From contig NZ_CADFGP010000069.1 in the NCBI RefSeq assembly GCF_902833905.1, positions 1 to 34,259 of the forward strand: a stretch of 34,259 nucleotides of DNA, in the 5' to 3' direction. Origin of the DNA: Paraburkholderia tuberum STM678. GTDB lineage: Bacteria; Pseudomonadota; Gammaproteobacteria; Burkholderiales; Burkholderiaceae. Below, piece by piece: positions 1-6,376 of this stretch. How positions within the stretch are numbered: the first letter of the stretch is position 1; the number at the start of each line of letters is the position of its first letter. The notes beneath the pieces were generated by a model. It was given only the letters and a program-made list of their open reading frames with translations, did no database searches and was not told the DNA's origin. The position numbers and the translations under genes are program-made.

Positions 1-414
1 GCATGGTTGCGTCAGGATGAAGGGGCCACGCGGCTCGCCGCCATTCCGGGTGTGGGCCTGCTCACGGCGACTGCCGCCATTGCCACCATCGGCGAGGCGA
101 GTACGTTTCGCTCCGGGCGCGAGTTCGCCGCGTTCCTCGGTCTGGTGCCACGGCAAAGCGGCACGGGAGGTCGCGTCAAGCTGCTGGGCATCAGCAAAAG
201 AGGCGACGTGTACTTGCGTACCTTGCTGATTCACGGCGCGCGCGCAGTGCTCTCGCATCCGAAGCACCTGAGCGACGCGCTGCAACGTTTGCTCGCGCGA
301 CGACCGTTCAATGTAGTGGTCGTCGCGCTCGCAAACAAAACGGCACGCACGATCTGGGCGCTGCTTGCCCACGCTCGAACGTACCAGTCTGGTTACGTGG
401 CTCACGCTGCGTAG
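1..414 (+). CDS. IS110-family (IS1111 group) transposase, C-terminal part, cut by window start
   Basis: The reading frame is open from the first base to a TAG at 412-414, so only the C-terminal ~137 residues are seen. They match the IS116/IS110/IS902 domain: a helix-hairpin-helix-like start (IPGVGLLTATA), then SGREFAAFLGLVPRQSGTGG and LGISKRGDVYLRTLLIHGAR, which is the IS1111-type version. The serine of QSGTGG lies where the second catalytic residue of DEDD-Tnp recombinases is placed. These enzymes move a circular intermediate with the help of a structured guide (bridge) RNA. Whether the missing N-terminal DEDD domain is intact cannot be judged. Family assignment is firm; activity is unknown. 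Confidence 0.9.
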   Translation, partial: AWLRQDEGATRLAAIPGVGLLTATAAIATIGEASTFRSGREFAAFLGLVPRQSGTGGRVKLLGISKRGDVYLRTLLIHGARAVLSHPKHLSDALQRLLARRPFNVVVVALANKTARTIWALLAHARTYQSGYVAHAA

Positions 415-686
415 AAGATCAACTAACTATGGAGACGTGGTCGCTAATAGGTTGCGCAGGTTGATATACATGTGATGGCGAAACAGGTCGGACCGCGGGG
501 AAGCAAACCTGAATTCTGTCTTGTCCTTCGAGGACTCGCAGGAGATGAGGACTTCCCCGGCAGATTCCATCAGGGCCAGCGGATCACCATCCGCACCACA
601 GGCCGGATATAAGTCTGCAACCTCATCCTGTCCGTCACACACCGAATATCACCTGGCAAACCGGGAGGCGTCCATATAAGACAGAC
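415..686 (+). mobile_element. Non-coding right end of the IS1111-like element, possible bridge/seek RNA region
   Basis: These 272 bases between the transposase stop and the next gene hold no credible gene. In the IS1111 group the guide RNA lies in the non-coding segment downstream of the transposase, so this is where it would be. The segment has several short G/C-rich inverted stretches. The element end is probably near 670-684 (GGGAGGCGTCCATATAAG), placed from memory of related elements, not measured. No RNA boundary can be read directly. Confidence 0.4.
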
Positions 687-1655
687 ATGACGCCCCCACT
701 GGAAGACGCTTTTCTTCGTCTGAAGATTGCTGGCAAGGAGAAGATCGCCCGCGACATCTGGCGCTTTGAACTGACCGACCCGCAAGGCGCGCCGTTGCCG
801 CCGTTCGAGGCGGGCGCGAACTTGACCGTCGTGGTGCCCAACGGTTCGCGACGCAGTTATTCGCTGTGCAATGACTCGCAGGAGCGCAATCGCTACGTCA
901 TCGCGGTCAAGCGTGACGGCAACGGACGCGGCGGTTCGATAAGCTTCATCGACGATACGGCAGAGGGCGACGCCGTGGACGTCTCTTTGCCCCGCAACGA
1001 GTTTCCCCTCGATGAGCGCGCAAAGTCATTCGTTCTCGTCGCGGGCGGCATCGGTATTACGCCCATGCTGTCGATGGCGCGGCAGTTGCGGGCGGAAGGC
1101 CTGCGCTCGTTCAAGCTGCACTACCTCACCCGCGATCCGGAAGGCACGGCGTTCTTCGATGAACTGACCAGCGATGAATGGCGTTCGGACGTGAAGATTC
1201 ATCACGATCACGGCGAGCCGTCGAAAGCATTCGACTTCTGGCCCGTATTCGAGAGGTCGAAGTCGGCGCAACACGTGTACTGCTGCGGCCCGCAGGCGCT
1301 GATGGACACCGTACGCGACATGACCGGCCACTGGCCGTCGGGCACGGTGCACTTCGAGAGCTTCGGTGCAAGCAATGCGGATGCGCGCGAAAGCACGCCG
1401 TTCACTGTGCGGCTTTCGCGCAGCGGCACGTCGTTCGACATTCCCGCCAATCGTTCGATCCTCGAGGTGCTGCGCGACGCCAACGTGCGCGTGCCGAGTT
1501 CGTGCGAAAGCGGCACCTGCGGCTCGTGCAAGACAGCGTTGTGCTCAGGGGAGGTGGATCACCGGGACCTCGTGCTGCGCGACGACGAGAAAGAAACGCA
1601 GATCATGGTTTGCGTGTCGCGTGCGAAATCCGCGGAGCTGGTTCTCGATCTTTGA
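687..1655 (+). CDS. PDR/VanB-type oxidoreductase (FMN/FAD, NAD(P)H and 2Fe-2S domains)
   Basis: The 322-aa product has the class IA phthalate dioxygenase reductase order: a flavin-binding barrel with RRSYSLCN near residue 52, a nucleotide-binding domain with GGIGITPMLSMARQL near 115 and CCGPQALMDTV near 198, and a C-terminal plant-type ferredoxin with CESGTCGSCKTALC (C-x4-C-x2-C) plus a later Cys. Such proteins pass electrons from NAD(P)H to a Rieske oxygenase, for example a vanillate O-demethylase. No oxygenase gene lies beside it. It begins within a few bases of the inferred IS1111 end and has no clear Shine-Dalgarno, so its own promoter and partner may have been lost. The length (~320) is normal. 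The exact substrate cannot be told. Confidence 0.88.
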   Translation: MTPPLEDAFLRLKIAGKEKIARDIWRFELTDPQGAPLPPFEAGANLTVVVPNGSRRSYSLCNDSQERNRYVIAVKRDGNGRGGSISFIDDTAEGDAVDVSLPRNEFPLDERAKSFVLVAGGIGITPMLSMARQLRAEGLRSFKLHYLTRDPEGTAFFDELTSDEWRSDVKIHHDHGEPSKAFDFWPVFERSKSAQHVYCCGPQALMDTVRDMTGHWPSGTVHFESFGASNADARESTPFTVRLSRSGTSFDIPANRSILEVLRDANVRVPSSCESGTCGSCKTALCSGEVDHRDLVLRDDEKETQIMVCVSRAKSAELVLDL

Positions 1656-1711
1656 GCATCGCGGGCTGGGTACGAACGCGTCGCATGAAGGCCTCCAGCG
1701 CACCCAATTAG

Positions 1712-1731
1712 AAAAGGCCCCGCCGAGGGGC
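1712..1731 (-). terminator. Rho-independent terminator (minus strand)
   Basis: On the minus strand the stem GCCCC / GGGGC (1731-1717) closes a five-base loop and is followed by C then TTTT. The plus strand has no T-run after the stem, so it works for leftward transcription, possibly for the small gene at 2008-2298. Confidence 0.55.
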
Positions 1732-1768
1732 AAAAATCCTTAAATGCAGTTCTGGATGCCGGTTCTGA

Positions 1769-1784
1769 GTCAGGAAGTCCTGAC
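1769..1784. repeat. 16-bp inverted repeat
   Basis: GTCAGGA-AG-TCCTGAC is a perfect 7-bp dyad with a 2-base spacer, lying 102 bases upstream of the small gene at 1886. It could be a protein-binding site; no regulator is identified. Confidence 0.4.
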
Positions 1785-1885
1785 GGCTGAAACCAGCGTT
1801 TCCTGAGACGACATTCCGCCGGCGCCGATTGGACGCACGCACCGATCTCCATAGCATCGATTCATCGTATATCGAAGGGAAAATC

Positions 1886-2131
1886 ATGGCGGGCAACAGA
1901 TCACTGCGTTCTGAGGTCGAAAAACTCGTTGGCCCGACGCGGGGCCGCGAGGCGTGCGTGCGTCTGCTGGACCGCTCCCGCTCGGGTGGAACATGCCGCG
2001 TGTGCATTCAAATCGATCGGCCGACCGGGACGTTTTCACTCTTCTTCTTTCGCCATGCCGACGGCACATGGCACGTGTTTCCGCCGGGCCAGCGCCGTCC
2101 GGAAATTGGGATAGGCCGCCTGGCTGCCTGA
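1886..2131 (+). CDS. Small hypothetical protein (81 aa)
   Basis: The ATG at 1886 follows GAAGGG with about 7 bases of spacing, which supports this start over an in-frame ATG at 1829. The 81-residue product is soluble and basic at its N-terminus. It has one CRVC pair and a compact C-terminal segment FFFRHADGTWHVFPPG that reads like a folded beta motif. It ends inside the 3' part of an opposing reading frame (2008-2298). I recognise the style of small Burkholderia-specific conserved proteins but no named family, and no function is proposed. Confidence 0.5.
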   Translation: MAGNRSLRSEVEKLVGPTRGREACVRLLDRSRSGGTCRVCIQIDRPTGTFSLFFFRHADGTWHVFPPGQRRPEIGIGRLAA

Positions 2132-2298
2132 CCGTTCAGCAAGCTGCGCGCGTGGCTCAGCGACTGTACGACCATGCCTTCGTACGACCACGTGACGCGA
2201 TATGTCAGCGCGATTCCATCGGACAAACGGGCCGTTCGCGGCTCCATCTGCGCTTCGATAACGAATCCGCGATAACGCCCGACAATGTGATGTTTCAT
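2008..2298 (-). CDS. Small hypothetical protein, C-terminus probably not native
   Basis: The 96-residue frame starts MKHHIVGRYRGFVIEAQMEP and continues with YRVTWSYEGMVVQSLSH, which resembles a small Burkholderia family of alternating beta strands. Past about residue 58 it lies antisense to the gene at 1886-2131 and becomes Arg/Pro/Gly-rich low-quality sequence, so only the first two thirds look like real protein. One explanation is that the 3' end was lost and the frame now runs into the neighbouring gene. Function unknown. Confidence 0.4.
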   Translation of the reverse strand: MKHHIVGRYRGFVIEAQMEPRTARLSDGIALTYRVTWSYEGMVVQSLSHARSLLNGQAARRPIPISGRRWPGGNTCHVPSAWRKKKSENVPVGRSI

Positions 2299-2394
2299 TG
2301 ATTGACTTCACCGTTTTTCGAGCAATGGTCTCCGCCGCCCGGAAGTGCAGAGCGCCAATTGTTTCATGAAGGGCTGAGTCGATCTCGTCGATGT

Positions 2395-2614
2395 AGCCCG
2401 TTCAAACAGCGGGACGAGCTTGATGACCCAGCGGCGCACACTCGAGTGATCGACTTCAATTCCCCGCTCCGTCGAGATTGCGCAGGCTCAGCGAGTACGC
2501 CACGTACCAGCGAACACACAGCGGGATCACGTCCAACGGATAGTGCAGGCGCTTGAGAACCTTGCCGATACCCGCAGGCAACGTCGCACGCGGGGTCTTT
2601 TTCGTCTTGGCCAT
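2395..2614 (-). pseudogene. IS6-family transposase remnant (N-terminal part, frameshifted)
   Basis: Reading leftward from the ATG at 2614 gives MAKTKKTPRATLPAGIGKVL, then KRLHYPLDV and CVRWYVAYSLSLRNLD, almost the same as the transposase at 4251. A deletion after RNLD causes a stop. Homology resumes in another frame as IEVDHSSVRRWVIKLVPLFERA and ends near 2395. The catalytic core is absent. A left terminal repeat of the same element type remains at 2657-2674 (read leftward GGTTCTGTCGCG). The right end is gone. Confidence 0.85.
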
Positions 2615-2742
2615 CTCGCTCGTGATTCATGGGGAAATGCGAATTCTAGCGCAGTGCGTTAGCGCGACAGAACCCCTGAACAGCGATTCTTCGACCGGAT
2701 TGCAGGCGACGACGTTTATCGACGTTGATCCGGCCGCACGCA

Positions 2743-3504
2743 TCAGCGAGGCATTGCGCTGAGTTTCCACAGCGTATACTTCGCCGGCTTCATCAAATAC
2801 GAATACGTGTCTTTGAAGTCCTGCGCGTCAAGGTAACACGACAAGGACCAGTCATTTTTCATCTCCACATCACTCCCGTGGTCCGGCGCGAACATCTCAG
2901 TCACCACTATGAAGCGGTCCCAGACGTAGACTGACTTCAGCAGCACGGCCACGGCATGGACGGTCCATTGGTTTCCCCGTTGCGCCGGGTTTAGCGAATA
3001 CACGAGAGCCATTCCATCGCCAGGTGCGAAACCCTCCAACGTGGCATCTGCAGCGTTTGTTATGCCATGTGGGAATGCGTCGAAGGCCTCGTTGTTCATG
3101 TCATCAACGTCGATGTCTGCCGAGGTGTTGCCGATGGACATCAAGACGCGTGCGCCGGTGTTATCTTCAATGCGCGCCGCGGAGTGAGCGTTTGCATGAA
3201 TGCACTTGAGCGTGTGTTCGGCACATTCAATACAGGTGTTAGGCAGCATGAGGCTGCTATTTCGGAACAGGAGGTAGTTCGCCGTGGTGGAATCGCTGAC
3301 GTCGCCATATGAGTGCCCATGGATGGACACAGTGAATGTTTTTTGAGGCCCGAACTCCAGGTAGGGATTGGCTATGGTCTTGTATTTGTTCTCCCTAACT
3401 GCGAATGTGCCATCAGCGAATTTCAGGAGCGTCCGCTGCTGCGATACTTCTACGTCCGCCTTCACGTGGTCGGCGTCTGTGGCCGAGCCGCTGAGAAATT
3501 TCAT
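2743..3504 (-). CDS. Hypothetical protein (253 aa) in an IS-bounded segment
   Basis: The ATG at 3504 is preceded by GGAGG five bases upstream, an ideal ribosome binding site. This favours it over a longer frame that opens at 3654. The product has no signal peptide or membrane segment. It contains a Cys/His cluster (NTCIECAEHTLKCIHANAH, residues ~88-106) and, near residue 180, a His followed by a hydrophobic strand (WTVHAVAVLLKS) and an acidic patch (VVTEMFAPD). A Cys then His-plus-strand order is seen in papain-like and NlpC-like folds, but that is only a resemblance. Base composition is clearly more A/T-rich than the metabolic genes to the right, suggesting acquisition. It lies between two IS6-type left ends. 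No family is recognised and no function is assigned. Confidence 0.6.
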   Translation of the reverse strand: MKFLSGSATDADHVKADVEVSQQRTLLKFADGTFAVRENKYKTIANPYLEFGPQKTFTVSIHGHSYGDVSDSTTANYLLFRNSSLMLPNTCIECAEHTLKCIHANAHSAARIEDNTGARVLMSIGNTSADIDVDDMNNEAFDAFPHGITNAADATLEGFAPGDGMALVYSLNPAQRGNQWTVHAVAVLLKSVYVWDRFIVVTEMFAPDHGSDVEMKNDWSLSCYLDAQDFKDTYSYLMKPAKYTLWKLSAMPR

Positions 3505-3987
3505 GGCGTCCTCCGTAATGATGGCGCAATGCTGATCATTGGGCGGCCGAAGCAGCGTAATCAATATAGAGTACACGACCAGCCTTTCGACGCCGCGTGC
3601 GAGTCTGCATGCAGACGGGAGATCACAGCCTTTTGGCGTCGGGTGATCGGTCAAACGTCGACCCTAAAAAATTGCCGGACGAAATAATTACGGGCTCATG
3701 TAAGGCGATGGACCGAGGCGACGTTCCGTGGGTGTGGCAGACGATTTGCAAGATGCGCGGAATCTGCAATTACCAAGGCAGCGCCAGTGAAGAACAGCCC
3801 GCGGAAATCAACGACGTTGTTCAATGCCTGCGTGTCGTCCACTGAGGGCGCCCACTGCCAAACAACCAGCCAACTTTCAGCCGTTGAATTGGCATCGGAA
3901 AAACGCGCTGCAAGCAGCGTACGTGCTACTTGCCACCGAGGTAAAGTGATAGCTAAGTTTCGGCCACGTATTCAGTGGAAGACGGCG
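3505..3987. other. Intergenic segment with no recognised gene
   Basis: About 480 bases of lower-GC sequence between the 253-aa gene and the Uma2-like fragment. Short frames exist on both strands, but none has a convincing start, ribosome binding site or family motif. It presumably holds the promoter of the leftward gene at 3504. It looks like imported DNA with decayed content. Confidence 0.4.
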
Positions 3988-4187
3988 CTACGCATCGAAG
4001 TACGTTGGCTCGAGCGACAAAGATATGCCGAGCGCCGATTCTCGAAGTGGCCCGCGAGCCCCATATAACTGCAGTTCGCCGCGTTGGCCGATGACGATGA
4101 CCTCGCGGGCACCATCCTCCAGGTAGGCTTGGACTCTTTGTCCAATATCTTGCGGCATCCGTCGGTCCAGAAGCACTTCTACGCACA
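3988..4187 (-). pseudogene. Uma2-like (DUF820) endonuclease-fold protein, 3' fragment
   Basis: Reading leftward from the IS6 end at 4188, the frame gives PLCVEVLLDRRMPQDIGQR, then VQAYLEDGAREVIVIGQRGE and a tail ending YFDA before a stop at 3988. The pattern (V)VEVL ... D...K/R(V)QAYLE.G..EV(W)(L/V)(V/I)D matches the core of Uma2 proteins, a restriction-endonuclease-like family common in Cyanobacteria and scattered in other bacteria. The N-terminal half, including the first catalytic acidic residue, is missing, cut precisely at the left terminal repeat of the IS6 element. The missing part is not on the other side of the element. Confidence 0.6.
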
Positions 4188-4536
4188 GGGGCTCTGTCGC
4201 AACAAGACGTTGAGCTAAAATTTGGCGGACGGAAATTGCTGACGACCACGATGGCCAAAACGACGAAGACGCCGCGCAAGACGTTGCTCCCTGGCATCGC
4301 CACGGTGCTGAAGCGACTGCACTATCCACTGGATGTGATGCTGTTGTGCGTGCGGTGGTACGTGGCATACTCGCTGAGCCTGCGAAACCTTGAGGAAATG
4401 ATGGCAGAACGCGGTGTCGAGGTGGACCATTCGACGGTTCACCGCTGGGTCATCAAGCTCGTGCCGTTATTCGAAAAAGCGTTTCGCCAACACAAGCGAC
4501 CGGTCGGCAAGAGCTGGAGGATGGATGAGACCTATA

Positions 4537-5366
4537 GTACGCCCAGCCAACGTAGCCCGCCCACACGGGGGCGAAGTTGCTTGAGCATGTTTGGAATGCA
4601 AAATCCGGAGAAGTTGTCGTTGCGGTACCGGGTTATGCCCTTTCTCTGCTGCGAGAGAAAGTGAGCCGAAGCGGCGGTGACTTGTCGACACTGGCAAGGT
4701 GACGAAGTCCGTGGGAAACGGGGCTTGCGGCGAAGCGGTTACGCCAAGATGAGCCTCCAGGCTGAGCATGGGACGGTTGAGGAACACGAACCTGTTTGAA
4801 CGCATCTGAGGGTTGAATCGTCACCCCTGCCTACACCGCTTAACAGGCAGGACGCGGATTGTTGCCAATCATATGTACGGCCCGGCAACGCGAATGCTGA
4901 CTGGATATGTAGGGCCATTAGCAGGGAGCCATGGAGAGCGCGCAGCTAGGCCGTGGTATTCGCGACGACTTGCGGCAAGCAAGGATAAAGACTGCGACAG
5001 GCAGCCTCGCCCGTGCGCTTGAGTCCAGCATGTGAACTGGGGAAGGCTTGCACAGCTGTTAAGGGAGTGTGCCCCCGATGATGTGCAAGCTGGCGGAGCC
5101 TCCGTAGTAGTCCGAGGTCGGGAAAGCCGGCTACATGGCGAAGGGAGGCAGTTGAAGTGGTTTGCCTGGTTGATTAGCTGACTGTAGTGAGGTGAAGACC
5201 TTCGATAATCAGTGAAATACAAAGCAAACGGGCGGCACGGTGGAGCGGTGTCGCCTTCGATTGGAACGACACTTCAGCGGAGAGCCGGATGCGCTGAGAG
5301 GCGCACGTCCGGTTCGGGGAGGAGAGGCAGGGAAATAGTTCGACTACGCCCTGTCTCTTACTCCAC
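4537..5366 (+). mobile_element. ORF-less group II intron (830 nt)
   Basis: The intron starts GTACG (consensus GTGYG, one difference) and ends in AC, as group II introns do. It has a canonical 34-nt domain V and a domain VI with a bulged A. The last six bases of the upstream exon, CCTATA (IBS1), can pair with TGTAGG at 4908-4913 (five Watson-Crick pairs and one G-U), a good EBS1 candidate in domain I. No reverse transcriptase or maturase frame fits in 830 nt and none is present. The intron is therefore a degraded or minimal form that depends on a trans-acting maturase. The subclass (IIB or IIC type) is not settled. Confidence 0.9.
5282..5366 (+). ncRNA. Group II intron domains V and VI with branch-point A
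   Basis: Domain V (5282-5315) is an 8-bp stem GAGCCGGA/TCCGGTTC carrying the catalytic AGC, a two-base CG bulge, then TGCGCT/GGCGCA closed by a GAGA (GNRA) tetraloop. Domain VI contains the 10-bp stem AGAGGCAGGG/CCCTGTCTCT, with an inner TAGT/ACTA stem. A5360 is unpaired seven bases before the 3' splice site, the usual branch-point distance. Confidence 0.92.
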
Positions 5367-5859
5367 TCAAGGTGAGCGGCCAGTGGAAGTATCTGTACCG
5401 CGCGGTGGACAAGGCCGGAAATACCGTCGATTTCCTACTTCGAGCCCATCGCGACAAGGCTGCCGCCCGTCGCTATTTCGAGAAGGCGATCGAGCGGAAC
5501 GGCGAGCCGCAGACCATCACCGTGGATAAGAGCGGTGCCAATCTGGCCGCCCTGCAAGCCATCAACGGCGAACGGCAGACGCCCATCAAGATCCGGCAGA
5601 TCAAGTATCTGAACAACATTGTCGAACAGGACCATCGCGCGATCAAACGTATCATCAAGCCGATGATGGGCTTCAAGAATTTTCGCTGCGCCCGCGTCAT
5701 CCTGTCAGGTGTCGAAGTAATGCATATGATCAGGAAAGGGCAGATGAAAGACGCTGGTATCCAGCGGACTGTTGCCGATCAATTCTATTCGCTGATTATA
5801 TAAGCAATCCTGATCATCTAGGAGGTGCCTCGTCCTGCCATTCTTATCGCGACACAACC

Positions 5860-6169
5860 GACCGAAATACGCAGTGTCCATCGCATATGTCCCTGCGGGA
5901 AAGTTTTCCTCCTGCTTCCGCGCGGTCGCTTCATCGCTTTGGCCACGTCGGATGCCAGTTCCGCCTGCTCGCCGGCGCACACTGCTGACGGACTTCCGTC
6001 CTGACACAGCTTGCGCCGCGAACATCCGATTCGCATTCACCTGATGACGACGGGCAACTCCAGAGACGGCCGCTCCGGGCTCGAAGGTCACACGCGCGGT
6101 CGCAAGTTTCTCCTCGACAGAGCGGGGCCGGCGCTGTTCGGTCTCCGGCGGAACTTCCATGGATTCCAT
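5860..6169 (-). pseudogene. IS3-family (IS2 group) OrfA remnant
   Basis: Reading leftward from 6169, the frame gives RRPRSVEEKLATARVTFEPG and then AAVSGVARRHQVNANRMF, the helix-turn-helix of IS2-type OrfA proteins. A frameshift follows, and the neighbouring frame continues with LCQDGSPSAVCAGEQAELAS and DVAKAMKR, again typical of OrfA. After that the leucine zipper and OrfB are missing. The fragment stops exactly at the right end of the IS6 element at 5859. It is clearly non-functional. Confidence 0.75.
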
Positions 6170-6211
6170 ACAAGAGAGCTGGCCACGTCCTTCGCACCAC
6201 CTCAAAAGCTG

Positions 6212-6254
6212 TCTCCCTGCCCAGTCGCGTTAGGTCATTTCTCCCTGCCCAGTC
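6212..6254. repeat. Direct repeat pair of 15 bp
   Basis: TCTCCCTGCCCAGTC occurs at 6212-6226 and again at 6240-6254, a 28-bp period. It lies between the IS3 remnant and the sugar operon promoter. It may be part of an element end; no function is seen. Confidence 0.5.
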
Positions 6255-6323
6255 CGAGGAGCGCCTAGTCTCGCCCCATCCAGGGGTTCCCCTGGCTGAC
6301 GGCCCGTCTGCGATGGTATTAAA

Positions 6324-6360
6324 TAAATCAACTTGATTTAATTAGTCGTCACTGCAGTAT
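6324..6360 (+). promoter_or_regulatory. Palindromic operator with overlapping promoter of the sugar operon
   Basis: TAAATCAA-C-TTGATTTA (6324-6340) is a perfect 8-bp dyad in a short A/T-rich patch. A possible -35 TTGATT (6333-6338) lies in its right arm, followed 16 bases later by a possible -10 CAGTAT (6355-6360). The ROK gene starts 17 bases further on behind GGAGGAG. A repressor bound here would cover the -35 box. The obvious candidate is the ROK protein itself, whose family binds A/T-rich dyads. Confidence 0.6.
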
Positions 6361-6376
6361 CCATCGGAGGAGCAGC

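Larger units (their letters stand above)
4251..5803 (+). pseudogene. IS6-family transposase split by a group II intron; 240 aa if spliced
   Basis: The first part (4251-4536) encodes the HTH region and the start of the DDE domain, ending ...SWRMDETY plus one base. The second part (5367-5803) resumes with KVSGQWKYLYRAVDKAG and runs to the C-terminus. Joining 4536 to 5367 completes an ATC (Ile) codon and gives an uninterrupted 240-residue protein, close to the 234 residues of the intact relative at 31642. The first catalytic Asp (MDETY), the second (VTVDKSGAN) and the Glu (IVEQDH) are all kept. The intron lies just three codons after the first Asp, so without splicing the enzyme is dead. Splicing would need a maturase supplied from elsewhere. 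It is called a pseudogene only because the DNA frame is broken. Confidence 0.9.
4190..5859 (+). mobile_element. IS6-family insertion sequence carrying a group II intron
   Basis: The ends are a left repeat GGCTCTGTCGCAACAAG (4190-4206) and a right repeat which, read from the outside in, is GGTTGTGTCGCGATAAG (5859-5843); 13 of 17 positions agree. Total length is 1670 bp. Without the 830-bp intron it is 840 bp, normal for IS6. No 8-bp target duplication is seen: the flanks differ, the left side being a Uma2-like fragment and the right side an IS3 remnant. Recombination between elements or deletion next to the element is likely. Confidence 0.85.

Noticed and set aside
4537..5366. Reading the insert in the IS6 transposase as a degraded second IS or as a gene
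   Set aside because: No transposase or reverse-transcriptase motifs and no terminal repeats. Domains V and VI identify it as a group II intron.
2395..5859. Composite transposon formed by the first two IS6 copies
   Set aside because: The left copy lacks its right end and catalytic core, and no matching target duplications are seen, so mobility as a unit is not supported.
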